A program made the translations under genes and the position numbers. This document shows positions 52,027 through 60,181 of a stretch of 64,000 nt of DNA, piece by piece; position 1 is the stretch's first letter, and every line of letters starts with the position of its first letter. A model generated the notes under the pieces. The model did no database searches. It was not told the origin of the DNA and was given only the letters and a program-made list of their open reading frames with translations. The stretch comes from Sinisalibacter aestuarii. Lineage in GTDB: Bacteria > Pseudomonadota > Alphaproteobacteria > Rhodobacterales > Rhodobacteraceae. Location: positions 27,345 through 91,344 of the forward strand of contig NZ_BROH01000017.1 in NCBI RefSeq assembly GCF_027923545.1. Reading direction: 5' to 3'.

Positions 52027-53233
52027 CCGCGTTCCGCCGGCCAATCAATGCCATGACCATTGGGCCACAGGAAAACTCGCCTGCCGCAGCTTTGGCAGTC
52101 AGAGCTCGCAAGTATCCACCAGGCGATCTTATGTCGGCGAAGCGTTCCAGCATGGCAGCAACGACGATCGACGCTTGCTCCGGACCCATGAAACGCTGTG
52201 CTTCTTCCCATGCAGACGCACTGATGCCCATGGCTGGCCGCACATGGCACGCCGCATCGAAAAGCTGATGCCAATGCCGGATCTCACCTTGGTAGAAGGT
52301 CTTGAGCGAGGGACATGCCGCGATCACTAGGTGCAGCGGGATCTTTGGCAGGTGTCTTGTGTCCTGTTCATCAACGTCAGCCACCGGCTCATTCGTATCC
52401 ACATCTGGCACACCCGCCGCCGCCCCGCTTTTTTCTAAAGCAGGTTCAAGATCTATAGATTCTTTATTTGAATTATGATGGTGACGCTCAGATTGGGCAT
52501 CATTGGTGTTCATTTCTTCTGTTTCAGGGCCATCAATGATGTTGCGTGCCTGGTCAAGGAGCGCTTCAAGGTCGGCTCGATAGGCCGCGAGGTCCTCAAC
52601 TGAAAGCTTGCGGCGAAGCGCGCGGGCCGTGAGGGCAGCCCTGTCGCGAAGCTGATCCCAGAAGCCTAGGCCTGGCTGCATCTCGTCTCCGAACTCGGCG
52701 AGGGCCGCGAGATCGCGGCGCATGAGGCTTACGACCTCTCTCAGGCGCCTGACGCGCTCCTCAGCCTCACGTACGGCCTCTGCGGCCCGTGCTATCTCCT
52801 CGGACTGACAGTAGAGCGGGGAAAGATCGAAGCCAAAGGCAACGCGGTCTTCGCCGTGCTTACGGACGTAGCGCTTCCCATTGGGGCTATCGCGCCGCTG
52901 GAGCAAGCCAGCCTCGACAAGTCGCGCGAGGTGACGACGCATCGTGGAGCAGGGCATACCATTCAGGCGCTCACAGATCGCCTTGTTCGAGGGGAAGACG
53001 ACCATCTCGGCGTTCCCGCCAAGCGCATCGTCCGGAAAGAAGCTGAGGAGCCCCTGCAAAACCGTCAGATCACGTTCCGAGACCCCAAAGGCCGCTTGCG
53101 CCTTGGAGAGCTCGCGCAGGAGTTCCCACTTGTTAACCGGTCTGGCTGGAACAGATGCCTCGGGTCGCTCAATGACGCGCAAATGGGCGTGCGAAATCGG
53201 CCGCATAAACGGCGAGATTGGTGTGTACTCCAT
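52022..53233 (-). CDS. repC: RepC replication initiator
   Basis: The replication initiator of repABC plasmids, about 403 residues from the ATG at 53233. The N-terminal region has KWELLRELSKAQAAFGVSERDLTVLQGLLSFFPDD and a winged-helix segment (MVVFPSNKAICERLNGMPCSTMRRHLARLVEAGLLQRRDS), both typical. A variable linker follows at about 240-290, then the conserved C-terminal domain. The origin of replication usually lies inside repC. A GTG at 53245 is an alternative start. Expression should be controlled by the antisense RNA in the gap to repB. Confidence 0.93.
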   Translation of the reverse strand: MEYTPISPFMRPISHAHLRVIERPEASVPARPVNKWELLRELSKAQAAFGVSERDLTVLQGLLSFFPDDALGGNAEMVVFPSNKAICERLNGMPCSTMRRHLARLVEAGLLQRRDSPNGKRYVRKHGEDRVAFGFDLSPLYCQSEEIARAAEAVREAEERVRRLREVVSLMRRDLAALAEFGDEMQPGLGFWDQLRDRAALTARALRRKLSVEDLAAYRADLEALLDQARNIIDGPETEEMNTNDAQSERHHHNSNKESIDLEPALEKSGAAAGVPDVDTNEPVADVDEQDTRHLPKIPLHLVIAACPSLKTFYQGEIRHWHQLFDAACHVRPAMGISASAWEEAQRFMGPEQASIVVAAMLERFADIRSPGGYLRALTAKAAAGEFSCGPMVMALIGRRNAA

Positions 53234-53283
53234 GAAAATGTCCACGAAGACAAAAATTCTAGGGCCCGCGAATCGCTTTGCGC

Positions 53284-53312
53284 TTGCGGGGTAGGGGCCA
53301 GAACGCTACATT
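53284..53312 (+). promoter_or_regulatory. Possible promoter of the antisense RNA
   Basis: TTGCGG (53284-53289) and TACATT (53307-53312) are 17 bases apart on the + strand, opposite to repABC. The predicted start is near 53319. Confidence 0.45.
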
Positions 53313-53318
53313 CAGAAG

Positions 53319-53401
53319 TGCGAAAACTGAGATTTTGTAGCGGGCTGATCCCGGTGCGAAACCTTACAAAGGTCTCGTGAAGCTAGCTTCTCGGGGCCTT
53401 T
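53319..53401 (+). ncRNA. Probable counter-transcribed RNA of the repABC operon
   Basis: The repB-repC gap should encode a small antisense RNA that lowers repC expression and sets copy number and incompatibility. On the + strand a predicted start near 53319 is followed by small self-complementary stretches (GGGCTGATCCC at 53342-53352) and by a clear intrinsic terminator at 53368-53401. The resulting RNA would be about 85 nt, suitable for the class. The exact ends are inferred. Confidence 0.6.
53368..53401 (+). terminator. Terminator of the antisense RNA
   Basis: A 15-bp stem (53368-53382 with 53387-53401, two G-U pairs and one mismatch) with loop CTAG is followed by TTCTTTTT. It has a U-tract only on the + strand, which sets the direction opposite to repABC. 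Confidence 0.75.
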
Positions 53402-53446
53402 TTCTTTTTGCCTGTATCGTGCCTCCTTCTTGTTGGTTGCTCTTCC

Positions 53447-54376
53447 TCAGTCTCCTGAACGCTTCCAGCGCTCATGAAGCTCGGTAATCAGCTTTGGGGC
53501 GTTGCCCTCCAACCAGCTGATAAAATCAGGTTCATCCGTAGTCAGATCAAGTTTGAGCTGCTTGCCTTGGCGGCCGGTCTTGACCGTCGCAGCTCCAACA
53601 CCGGGGATGGCCAAAGCAGGCACACCCTTTCTAGACGGGCTTGCTTTCTTCTCTGCGCTCTTCGCAGCTGCCAGAACTGCGAGAAACGCACGCTCAGAAA
53701 CCTCATCGACCGAGCCGGAACTTTCGGACTTGGCTGCGTGAGCTATGGCTAGCAGCTGGTCCCGATCACCGTCGTAGGCACCCAAAGCCTTTTTGAGCTC
53801 TTCCCATCTCGGGCGACCAATCCCAGGAGCTGCACCAATTGCCTGGATGAGATCCTCGCCGACCGTCCGAACGACACTCAAGAGCTGTGAAACCCCAGCT
53901 TCGTGGAGGTTAAGGACTTCGGCGACACCACGATTGGTGCGCTCAGCCCCTTCCAAATGGTCGCCGTCTAGAAGCGCCGTCGCTACAAGCGCACGTTCAA
54001 TAAAGCTCAGATCACGACGCTCTTGGTTCTCGAGAAGCTGATCTCGAAGCGCTTGATCACCTTCAACCTCTGTGACGATGGCTCGAACTTTGATACCGAG
54101 TTCGCGACATGCTTCCAAGCGTCTGCGGCCATAGATCAGGTTGTAGCGATCGCCTTCCAGTGGGCGGACCAAGACAGGCACACGCTGACCGTTCTTGGAA
54201 ATAGAGTTCTTCAGGCCCTCAACTTCAATCTGAAGCCTGTCATCCAACCGTCCTTCGGTAACAATCTGTGCTGGATCGATCTCAAAAACACCGCCACGCA
54301 GTCGGCGCCCTTCAAGAGCGTCAGGAGCGTTGCGAAGGGTCTGCAGCGGCAGGCCAAGTTTAGGCTTTCTTGCCAT
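53447..54376 (-). CDS. repB: RepB centromere-binding partition protein
   Basis: A 309-residue ParB-family protein from the ATG at 54376 (MARKPKLGLPLQTL). It has the ParB box NLIYGRRRLEACRELGIKV, QLLENQERRDLSFIERAL and a helix-turn-helix region (AEVLNLHEAGVSQLLSVVRTVGEDL). It should bind the parS-like palindromes after repC. It overlaps repA by 17 bases, so it is co-translated. The open frame to 54415 lies inside repA and is not used. Confidence 0.93.
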   Translation of the reverse strand: MARKPKLGLPLQTLRNAPDALEGRRLRGGVFEIDPAQIVTEGRLDDRLQIEVEGLKNSISKNGQRVPVLVRPLEGDRYNLIYGRRRLEACRELGIKVRAIVTEVEGDQALRDQLLENQERRDLSFIERALVATALLDGDHLEGAERTNRGVAEVLNLHEAGVSQLLSVVRTVGEDLIQAIGAAPGIGRPRWEELKKALGAYDGDRDQLLAIAHAAKSESSGSVDEVSERAFLAVLAAAKSAEKKASPSRKGVPALAIPGVGAATVKTGRQGKQLKLDLTTDEPDFISWLEGNAPKLITELHERWKRSGD

Positions 54377-55553
54377 TCCGCCCCCATGTGTTCTGGATGA
54401 TTTCAGCGATCTCATCGTTCACTGCGTTCATAGATTCGATCGCACGATCAAACGTCTGACGCGTGAAGTCCTTCTTGTCAGCTTCGTAGAGCGTTTGCTT
54501 GGTCAAGCCGGCATCAGAAATTGCGGTCGACTCAACCATGTGATTGGTCAGGACCGACCTCCCAAAGAGCCCGCGAATGAAGGCGATGACTTCGGTCTGT
54601 GGCGCGTCGCCGACTTTGTATCGCGTTGGCAAGAAGCGAAGCCAATCGAAGCGCAGATTTGCGCCTGCATCCCTGATTACTCCAAGGAGATCCGCAGTCA
54701 TTCGCAGGAATTGGGACATCGACATAAGGTCAAGCATCTGCGGGTGAACCGTCACGAGCACACCCGAGGACGCGGAAAGTGCTGACATTGTCAAGAAACC
54801 AAGTTGCGGCGGACAGTCGATCACAACAACGTCGTAGTTCGCTTCAACACTATCGAGTGAGTCATGAACTCTCGCGAAGAACGCCTTCGCTCCGCCTCGC
54901 TGGATCGCAGCAGGCGTCTCGTGCTCGAACTCCATGAGTTCAAGGTTGCCCGGGATAAGATCAAGGCCGCGGATGTAGGTCTTCCGGATCACTTCGGCGA
55001 TCGGAACCGGATCGTCATAGCGAACGGCATCATAGAGGGTTCCGCCCTCCATGAGGTCGAGTTCTGGCTGGATTCCGTGAAGAGCCGAAAGAGATGCTTG
55101 GGGGTCGAGATCGATCGCAAGAACCCTGTACCCCTTGAGCGCCAAGCGCTGAGCGAGGTGAGCAGACGTCGTCGTTTTGCCCGAGCCGCCCTTGAAGTTC
55201 ACCACTGAAATGACTTGAAGCTCGTCACCGTCGCGACGTCCAGGCACGTAAGTTCCAGACTTTTTTGCGTTTCCTTCAAGCGTCTGTCGGATTTCCCAGA
55301 TATCGTCGAGCGTATAGCGGCGATGACTTCCAGCCGTCGTCTCGACGTCAACGATCTTTCCTTCTCGATGAAGCTTCCGAAGATAGGTATGGTCGACGCC
55401 AAGGAGCTCAGCAGCTTCGCCGCTGGTCAAAGTGCGCATCTCCTTCTTTGCATCTGGTGGGAAGTGTGCAGCGCGCTGAGCATGCAGGTTCGACGCGAGA
55501 AGTTCCGCGTAGTGCCCGATGGCGATATCTAGATCCTGTTCTGCTTCGCTCAT
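54360..55553 (-). CDS. repA: RepA partition ATPase
   Basis: A 397-residue ParA-family ATPase and operon repressor. The N-terminal helix-turn-helix is LTSGEAAELLGVDHTYLRKLHREGKI (about 42-67, here split between a helix and a recognition helix), the deviant Walker A is KGGSGKTT (121-128) and Walker B is DVVVIDCPPQLGFLT. It forms a partition complex with RepB and represses its own promoter. A likely promoter lies at 55609-55637. Confidence 0.95.
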   Translation of the reverse strand: MSEAEQDLDIAIGHYAELLASNLHAQRAAHFPPDAKKEMRTLTSGEAAELLGVDHTYLRKLHREGKIVDVETTAGSHRRYTLDDIWEIRQTLEGNAKKSGTYVPGRRDGDELQVISVVNFKGGSGKTTTSAHLAQRLALKGYRVLAIDLDPQASLSALHGIQPELDLMEGGTLYDAVRYDDPVPIAEVIRKTYIRGLDLIPGNLELMEFEHETPAAIQRGGAKAFFARVHDSLDSVEANYDVVVIDCPPQLGFLTMSALSASSGVLVTVHPQMLDLMSMSQFLRMTADLLGVIRDAGANLRFDWLRFLPTRYKVGDAPQTEVIAFIRGLFGRSVLTNHMVESTAISDAGLTKQTLYEADKKDFTRQTFDRAIESMNAVNDEIAEIIQNTWGRNGKKA

Positions 55554-55608
55554 GTCTGCCCCGATCCGTGGGCGCGTTTTTTATGTGACCGCGCGTTATT
55601 TTTCGAGA

Positions 55609-55637
55609 CTATTGCCCGAGCAGCCAGATTCGTGCAA
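55609..55637 (-). promoter_or_regulatory. Probable repABC promoter
   Basis: On the minus strand TTGCAC (55632-55637) and CAATAG (55609-55614) are 17 bases apart, with the repA ATG at 55553 about 50 bases past the predicted start. A Cys/Gly-rich codon stretch is absent, so the leader is untranslated. Confidence 0.5.
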
Positions 55638-55687
55638 GCACTTTCTAGATTTAGTGGCAATCTGTTAGGCCAACACAAGTGTCGTGT

Positions 55688-56569
55688 TCAGAGGAGCCCC
55701 AACTTTTCCGCACGCTCAAGCAGCATTTTGACCGAAGACGGCTGCCAGCTGGTGCGCCCTCGAGGGGTGCGCTCACGCATCGATTCCAGCCGGTCGCAGA
55801 TCGCCTGAAGTGTTATTTCGGGGTCCGAGCCTTTGATGGCAGCCACAATAGCCGGCAGGCGGTCATCGGTTTCGCGGCGTCCGGCGCGGCCAAGCACAGC
55901 ATCTGGTAGAAACCCGTCGCGGACATAGGCTTTCACAGCACGGAGTAGGCGGCTTTGGGTCCAGTGCCGGTCGTGGGGCAGGGGGCCATTAATGATTCGC
56001 AAAACATCTTCCCAGGCCATATCCGGCCGCAGGCGTCGCACGTGGGGCACCCAATCCTGCGCGGTTTCGATCAGGCGCTCCATGTAGCCGTCCTGTCGTG
56101 CCAGCCACACCTTGCGCAGCGCGGCGGGGTCTTTGGTGCGAAGCCCAGGATTGCCACCAACGCGGCCCTTGGCGCGCGCAGAGACAAGCCCGGCCTTCGT
56201 GCGCTCACGTATCAGCGCGCGTTCGAACTCCGCCGCGGCGCCCAGAACCTGCAATGTGAATTTTCCTTGAGGGGAGGCGGTGTCGATGGGGTCCTGCAGC
56301 GAGCGGAAGAAAGCTCCCTTGGCCTCCAGACGCTCGATCACCTCGAGTAAGTGCGACAGAGACCGCGCAAGCCGGTCGATCCGCACGACGACCAGCGTAT
56401 CGCCGCTCTGGACGCGTTCGATCACGCGCGCCAGCACCGGTCGCGCGCGATTGCCGCCCGAAGCGTGCTCTTCGAAGATCTCGACGCAACCCGCAGTTTG
56501 CAGGGCCTCAGACTGGGGCAGGGGGGTTTGATCCTCTGTGGAAACACGGGCGTAGCCTATCAAGGGCAT
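55688..56569 (-). CDS. Serine recombinase (resolvase/invertase family)
   Basis: A 293-residue resolvase from the ATG at 56569 (MPLIGYARVSTEDQ); the catalytic serine is in ARVS. The catalytic region continues with LVVVRIDRLARSLSHLLEVIERLEAKG and the long E-helix FTLQVLGAAAEFERALIRERTKAGL. About 110 extra residues after the resolvase core contain a possible helix-turn-helix. It may resolve plasmid multimers. It lies just upstream of repA, where multimer resolution systems are often found. Confidence 0.88.
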   Translation of the reverse strand: MPLIGYARVSTEDQTPLPQSEALQTAGCVEIFEEHASGGNRARPVLARVIERVQSGDTLVVVRIDRLARSLSHLLEVIERLEAKGAFFRSLQDPIDTASPQGKFTLQVLGAAAEFERALIRERTKAGLVSARAKGRVGGNPGLRTKDPAALRKVWLARQDGYMERLIETAQDWVPHVRRLRPDMAWEDVLRIINGPLPHDRHWTQSRLLRAVKAYVRDGFLPDAVLGRAGRRETDDRLPAIVAAIKGSDPEITLQAICDRLESMRERTPRGRTSWQPSSVKMLLERAEKLGLL

Positions 56570-56795
56570 GAAACCGGCCTGTTTGCAATTTAAGGTATCG
56601 CTACTAAACGACCGTTTGTAAACGGATGCAAGGGTGCACTCTGTGGCCTTGCTCAACAGAAAGCCCTTAGTTTCTGTGCGGTCAGCGCGATCAGAGTGCC
56701 CTCGCCGACCATCGCCTGTGCGTGCTATATAAGGTGCGTGAAGACACCCCGACAAAACCTTTGAGTAAAGTGCAAAACTTAGATATTTTGCGCAT

Positions 56796-57863
56796 ATGAA
56801 GCCTCAACCGCCTGTCTTTCATGATGATTATGATACTCTCATCCTCGAGGGTGAGGAGCTTGAACAGTCGTCCGAGGACGATCTTTGGTTCCTGCCCGGT
56901 CCAATGGAAGAGGAGCCAGACTATTTGCCGCCCGGTCCACGGGCCGAACCGTGTGAAGCCGAAGTCCTCGAGGATTGGCGGAAAGCAGAAGCGGGCCATG
57001 CCGCGCGTCTTGCTCGTGTGGCCGGTCGCCTCTGTGCACTGGATGACCGGCTAAAGCGGGGTCCGGAAGGATGGCGGCACAGACTTGCCCTGATCGAGGC
57101 TGCCGACCTTAGCTGGTTCGCGGGTGACCGCATCGGCCCTGATCGGCTGGCGCTTTGGATATCCATGCGCTTGTCCGGCGTGCAGGACGACACCGCGGCG
57201 CTCGCGCGTGTCGGTTGGGCCGTGCGGCGGCTGACGGGTGGACCGGGGCCGGAGCAGGACCTGTCCGCCTTTCTCGACCGTCGTGACCCCGAAAACTTAG
57301 GTGATGAGACCGAGCCGTTCGTGGATCGCGCGAGCGGTTGGCTGGATCTGATGGGGCACGCCGATGACCTGCACCCGATCACCCGCGCCGCTATGGGCTT
57401 TCACCTATGGGGCCTAGCGGGGCTCGGGCAGCACGGCGACCGGATGGAAGCGGCTGTCACAGCTGCGCGGATCGCTGCCAGCGAGGGGAGAGGCACAGTC
57501 TTTGCGCCTCTAGCCATGGGCGGGGCAGGGGGTCTTCGCGCCGGTGGCCCACCCGACGCCCGTCTTGCGCGCTGGCTCGAGGGGATGGAGACGGCATGCC
57601 TTACCGCGATGCGGCAGCTTGACGATATCGAGGCATGGTCGGCGCGGGCAGTGGCCGAGATGGCATCGCTCTCGGGCAGGACGCCCCCGGCCTTGTGCGC
57701 GGTGCTGACCGAATGGCCGTTCGTCTCTGCACCGATGGCTGAGGCCTTGACTGACGCCAGCCGCGCCGCTGTCCAGCGCAACCTTGCATGGCTGGAAGCG
57801 CGCGGCCTGATCCGCGAGGTGACAGGACAGGGCCGCTTCAGGATGTGGCGTGCTGCGAACTGA
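56796..57863 (+). CDS. Hypothetical protein with C-terminal winged-helix-like region
   Basis: A 355-residue soluble protein with an acidic N-terminus (HDDYDTLILEGEELEQSSEDD), a helical core (GPEGWRHRLALIEAADLSWFAGDRIGPDRLALWISMRL is one such section in two parts) and a C-terminal segment PALCAVLTEWPFV...AAVQRNLAWLEARGLIREVTGQGRFRMWRA that looks like a winged helix. It resembles in style the RHE_PE00001 or DUF1612 proteins of alphaproteobacterial plasmids, but I am not certain. It is the first gene of a short + strand set near the replication region. Confidence 0.55.
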   Translation: MKPQPPVFHDDYDTLILEGEELEQSSEDDLWFLPGPMEEEPDYLPPGPRAEPCEAEVLEDWRKAEAGHAARLARVAGRLCALDDRLKRGPEGWRHRLALIEAADLSWFAGDRIGPDRLALWISMRLSGVQDDTAALARVGWAVRRLTGGPGPEQDLSAFLDRRDPENLGDETEPFVDRASGWLDLMGHADDLHPITRAAMGFHLWGLAGLGQHGDRMEAAVTAARIAASEGRGTVFAPLAMGGAGGLRAGGPPDARLARWLEGMETACLTAMRQLDDIEAWSARAVAEMASLSGRTPPALCAVLTEWPFVSAPMAEALTDASRAAVQRNLAWLEARGLIREVTGQGRFRMWRAAN

Positions 57864-57958
57864 AGGTTAGCGCGGGTGTTACCGGCCCAGTTGGCAGTAG
57901 AGATGACCGCGAGCGCGCGGCAGGGCGCGCAGAAAATAACCGACACTTAATGCTTTTG

Positions 57959-57988
57959 TTGCACTTATTTCATATATGGTGGTAGACT
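57959..57988 (+). promoter_or_regulatory. Possible promoter of the HTH/PIN pair
   Basis: TTGCAC (57959-57964) and TAGACT (57983-57988) are separated by 18 bases, and the ATG at 58013 follows GGAGAGGAGA. The spacing suits a sigma-70 promoter. Confidence 0.45.
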
Positions 57989-58012
57989 GTACAAAACGGA
58001 GAGGAGATCACC

Positions 58013-58477
58013 ATGAACATGTTGGCACACCGGCATCTTCCACCGACTCCGCAGGACGCGGCAATCGCGCGCGTCTCCGGACAGGCCCTGTCGCGCTTTG
58101 CGGCGACCCGAGGACCCTTGAAGCTTCGCGTTACAGACGCGGAGCAGATGGAACCAATCGAACTTCCTGCGGGCGCTGTTGCGCTACTCATGGAAGTCCT
58201 CGAGGCGATGGCAGCCGGGCGCGGCGTCACCATCATTCCTGAGAACGCCGAACTCTCGACTGTCCAGGCGGCAGAGGTGTTGAATGTCTCGCGGCCGTTC
58301 CTGATCAAACTGCTCGAGGATGGCAGTATCCCGCATCGGAAGGTCGGCAAGCATCGCCGCGTCCGAATGGAGGACGTCATGTCGTACAAGGCAGCCATCG
58401 ACAACGAGCGCGAAGCCGTCCTTGATCAACTGGCCGCCGACGCACAGGACCAGGACATGGGCTATGGCTCGAAATGA
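58013..58477 (+). CDS. Excisionase-type DNA-binding antitoxin
   Basis: A 154-residue protein. The C-terminal half carries a MerR/excisionase-like helix-turn-helix: LSTVQAAEVLNVSRPFLIKLLEDGSIPHRKVGKHRRVR with the preceding residues forming an N-terminal antitoxin region (LPAGAVALLMEVLEAMAAGRGVTIIP). Its stop overlaps the next start by four bases. With a PIN-domain partner it forms a toxin-antitoxin pair of the HTH-PIN kind. Confidence 0.8.
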   Translation: MNMLAHRHLPPTPQDAAIARVSGQALSRFAATRGPLKLRVTDAEQMEPIELPAGAVALLMEVLEAMAAGRGVTIIPENAELSTVQAAEVLNVSRPFLIKLLEDGSIPHRKVGKHRRVRMEDVMSYKAAIDNEREAVLDQLAADAQDQDMGYGSK

Positions 58478-59043
58478 GCCAGTACACGGTCCTTTTCGAC
58501 GCGAATGTCCTCTACCCTGCGCCCATGCGGGACGCGCTGATGCAATTGGCGGTCACGGATCTTTTCAAGGCGAAGTGGACGGCTGACATCCACCGGGAAT
58601 GGATCGACGCGCTTCTGCGCAATGAACCTCATCGGGACCGCGCGGCCCTGGAACGAACCCGCAACTTGATGGACAGGGCGACACGCGACTGCCTGGTCAC
58701 CGGCTATGAAGCATTGGTGCCGGCCCTCACGTTGCCGGACGCAGATGATCGGCACGTTCTGGCGGCCGCAATCGTTGGACGGTGCGACGCCATCGTGACC
58801 CAGAATTTGAAAGACTTCCCGCCGGAGGCACTTGCGCCCTTTGGCATCGAGACCCAGCACCCCGATGACTTTTTCCGGAACCAGCTTTCTCTCGCGCCCG
58901 GTTTGGTCTGCTCAGCGCTGCGCAAAGTTCGGGCGCGCCTCAAGAACCCGCCCAAGACCGTTGACGAGTATCTATCAATCCTGACCCAACAGGGTTTGGT
59001 CGCCACTGTAGCGGATCTTGAGCAGTTCGCCGATCTGCTTTGA
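58474..59043 (+). CDS. PIN-domain toxin-like ribonuclease
   Basis: A 189-residue PIN-domain protein. The acidic active-site residues are seen in LFDANVLYPAPMRD (first Asp), WTADIHREWIDALLRN (Glu), LPDADDRHVLAAAIVGRCDAIVTQNLKDFP (Asp residues). It should cut RNA and be held inactive by the upstream protein. A C-terminal extension of about 50 residues goes beyond the usual VapC length. Confidence 0.82.
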   Translation: MSQYTVLFDANVLYPAPMRDALMQLAVTDLFKAKWTADIHREWIDALLRNEPHRDRAALERTRNLMDRATRDCLVTGYEALVPALTLPDADDRHVLAAAIVGRCDAIVTQNLKDFPPEALAPFGIETQHPDDFFRNQLSLAPGLVCSALRKVRARLKNPPKTVDEYLSILTQQGLVATVADLEQFADLL

Positions 59044-59194
59044 TTTTAGGGAGAAATCGGTGGCCAGCATACATCGCTTTAAGAAGGCCTTTGCTCACAT
59101 AGCCGTCGCTCGTCGATCGCGAAATTCTGCCTTCCATTACGGCTCTTTCGAATACCGCGCACTTGGCTGCAAGGCTTGGGCATCCTGTTGATTG

Positions 59195-59267
59195 CCGCTT
59201 AGAACTGACCCCATGTGAAAACAGTCCAAGTTTTTGTCCGCATCCCCCCCGGGTCAGTTCTGCGCGG
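59195..59267. repeat. Imperfect 17-bp inverted repeat
   Basis: CCGCTTAGAACTGACCC (59195-59211) and GGGTCAGTTCTGCGCGG (59251-59267) are inverted with 15 of 17 matches and a 39-base interval. It may be a hairpin or the joined ends of a lost insertion sequence. Confidence 0.5.
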
Positions 59268-59393
59268 AAAATCACAAACAACGTGTTCGCAACCGGTTTC
59301 CTCGACGGTGTTCCCGCCTCTCGTGGCTGTTCGGCCAAAGGCAAGTTCTGGTCGATTTCGCGGGTTCGCGATCTGACTGATTGGGTCGATTGG
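59261..59393 (+). pseudogene. Gene fragment cut by the outer transposon end
   Basis: An open frame without start reads FLDGVPASRGCSAKGKF and continues WSISRVRDLTDWVDWC directly up to the presumed transposon terminus TGTCGCG at 59394. Its Trp-rich, regular composition looks like real protein sequence, unlike most shadow frames here. I think it is the C-terminal part of a lost gene, but cannot name the family. Confidence 0.35.
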
Positions 59394-59524
59394 TGTCGCG
59401 TAGCCCTTAATTGTGAGATGAGAAATCCAACGAAATCAACGGACACCCTTTGCCCTTAAATATGAGATTTTGTCTTTAATTCCGATATTTTTGCCCTTAA
59501 ACCTGAGACAGGGTTCGCAGCTTC

Positions 59525-60030
59525 GTGTGGCAAATATTGATGGATGATGATCGCGAAGACTCCGTTGCCGCTGGTGCTGAGGAGGTGCGCAGGGCGGCCG
59601 TTCTACGTCCGCTTGTTCAGGCATATCTCAAAGGAACTGGCAGTCTGGAAAGTGGCATCAATGACGCCGTTTGGGAGCTTGGTGTCAGCAGGGCGACTGT
59701 CTGGCGCTGGATAAAGCGTCTGGCCGAAGAGGGTGGGCGCACCAGCGCGCTGGCTTCTCGGAAACGGGGCCGCCCGACTGGTACAACCTTGATATCCGGC
59801 AAGGTGGAAGCGGTGATCGAAGAACATCTTCGCCGTTATTTCTTACGGCGGGAACGTCCAAGCCTGTCGCGCATCGTGACAGAAATCCGAAGCGCGTGCT
59901 GGCAGCAGGGCTTGCAACCGCCGACACGTCGGACGGTTCAGCGCAGGCTGGATGCAATGGATGCCCGCGAAATTGCCAAGGCACGCGAAGGCGCAAAGGC
60001 GGCCCGCCAGAAATTTGCGCCGGTCGTAGG
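59525..60030 (+). pseudogene. tniA: Truncated TniA transposase of the outer element
   Basis: The frame (GTG 59525 or ATG 59540) encodes about 168 residues homologous over their full length to the N-terminal 155 of the intact TniA downstream: compare VLRPLVQAYLKGTGSLESGI with VLRPLLSPLAQGQSIGRAV and RRYFLRRERPSLSRIVTEIR with RERYLVPERPSFRRIVGEIR. It contains the helix-turn-helix (GVSRATVWRWIKRL) but no catalytic core. The frame runs on into the inner element and ends VMVT-stop, which is read from that element's terminus. Confidence 0.8.
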
Positions 60031-60181
60031 TGTCATGGTCACGTAATTCGTGAGACTGACGATTGATTTTCTTGTTTGTTTTCAAACGCGGTTTGGTCAG
60101 GTTAACTTTGGGATGGTAAAGTTATTTATGAGACGGTAACTTTAACCGTGAGACGGGTTTCATTGTGGATAACTTTAGATT

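Larger units (their letters stand above)
59044..59393. other. Spacer with decayed sequence left of the transposon
   Basis: No intact gene. It contains the 17-bp imperfect inverted repeat at 59195-59267 and, from about 59261, an open + strand reading ending in KGKFWSISRVRDLTDWVDWC that stops at the outer transposon end. The rest is unassigned. Confidence 0.4.
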
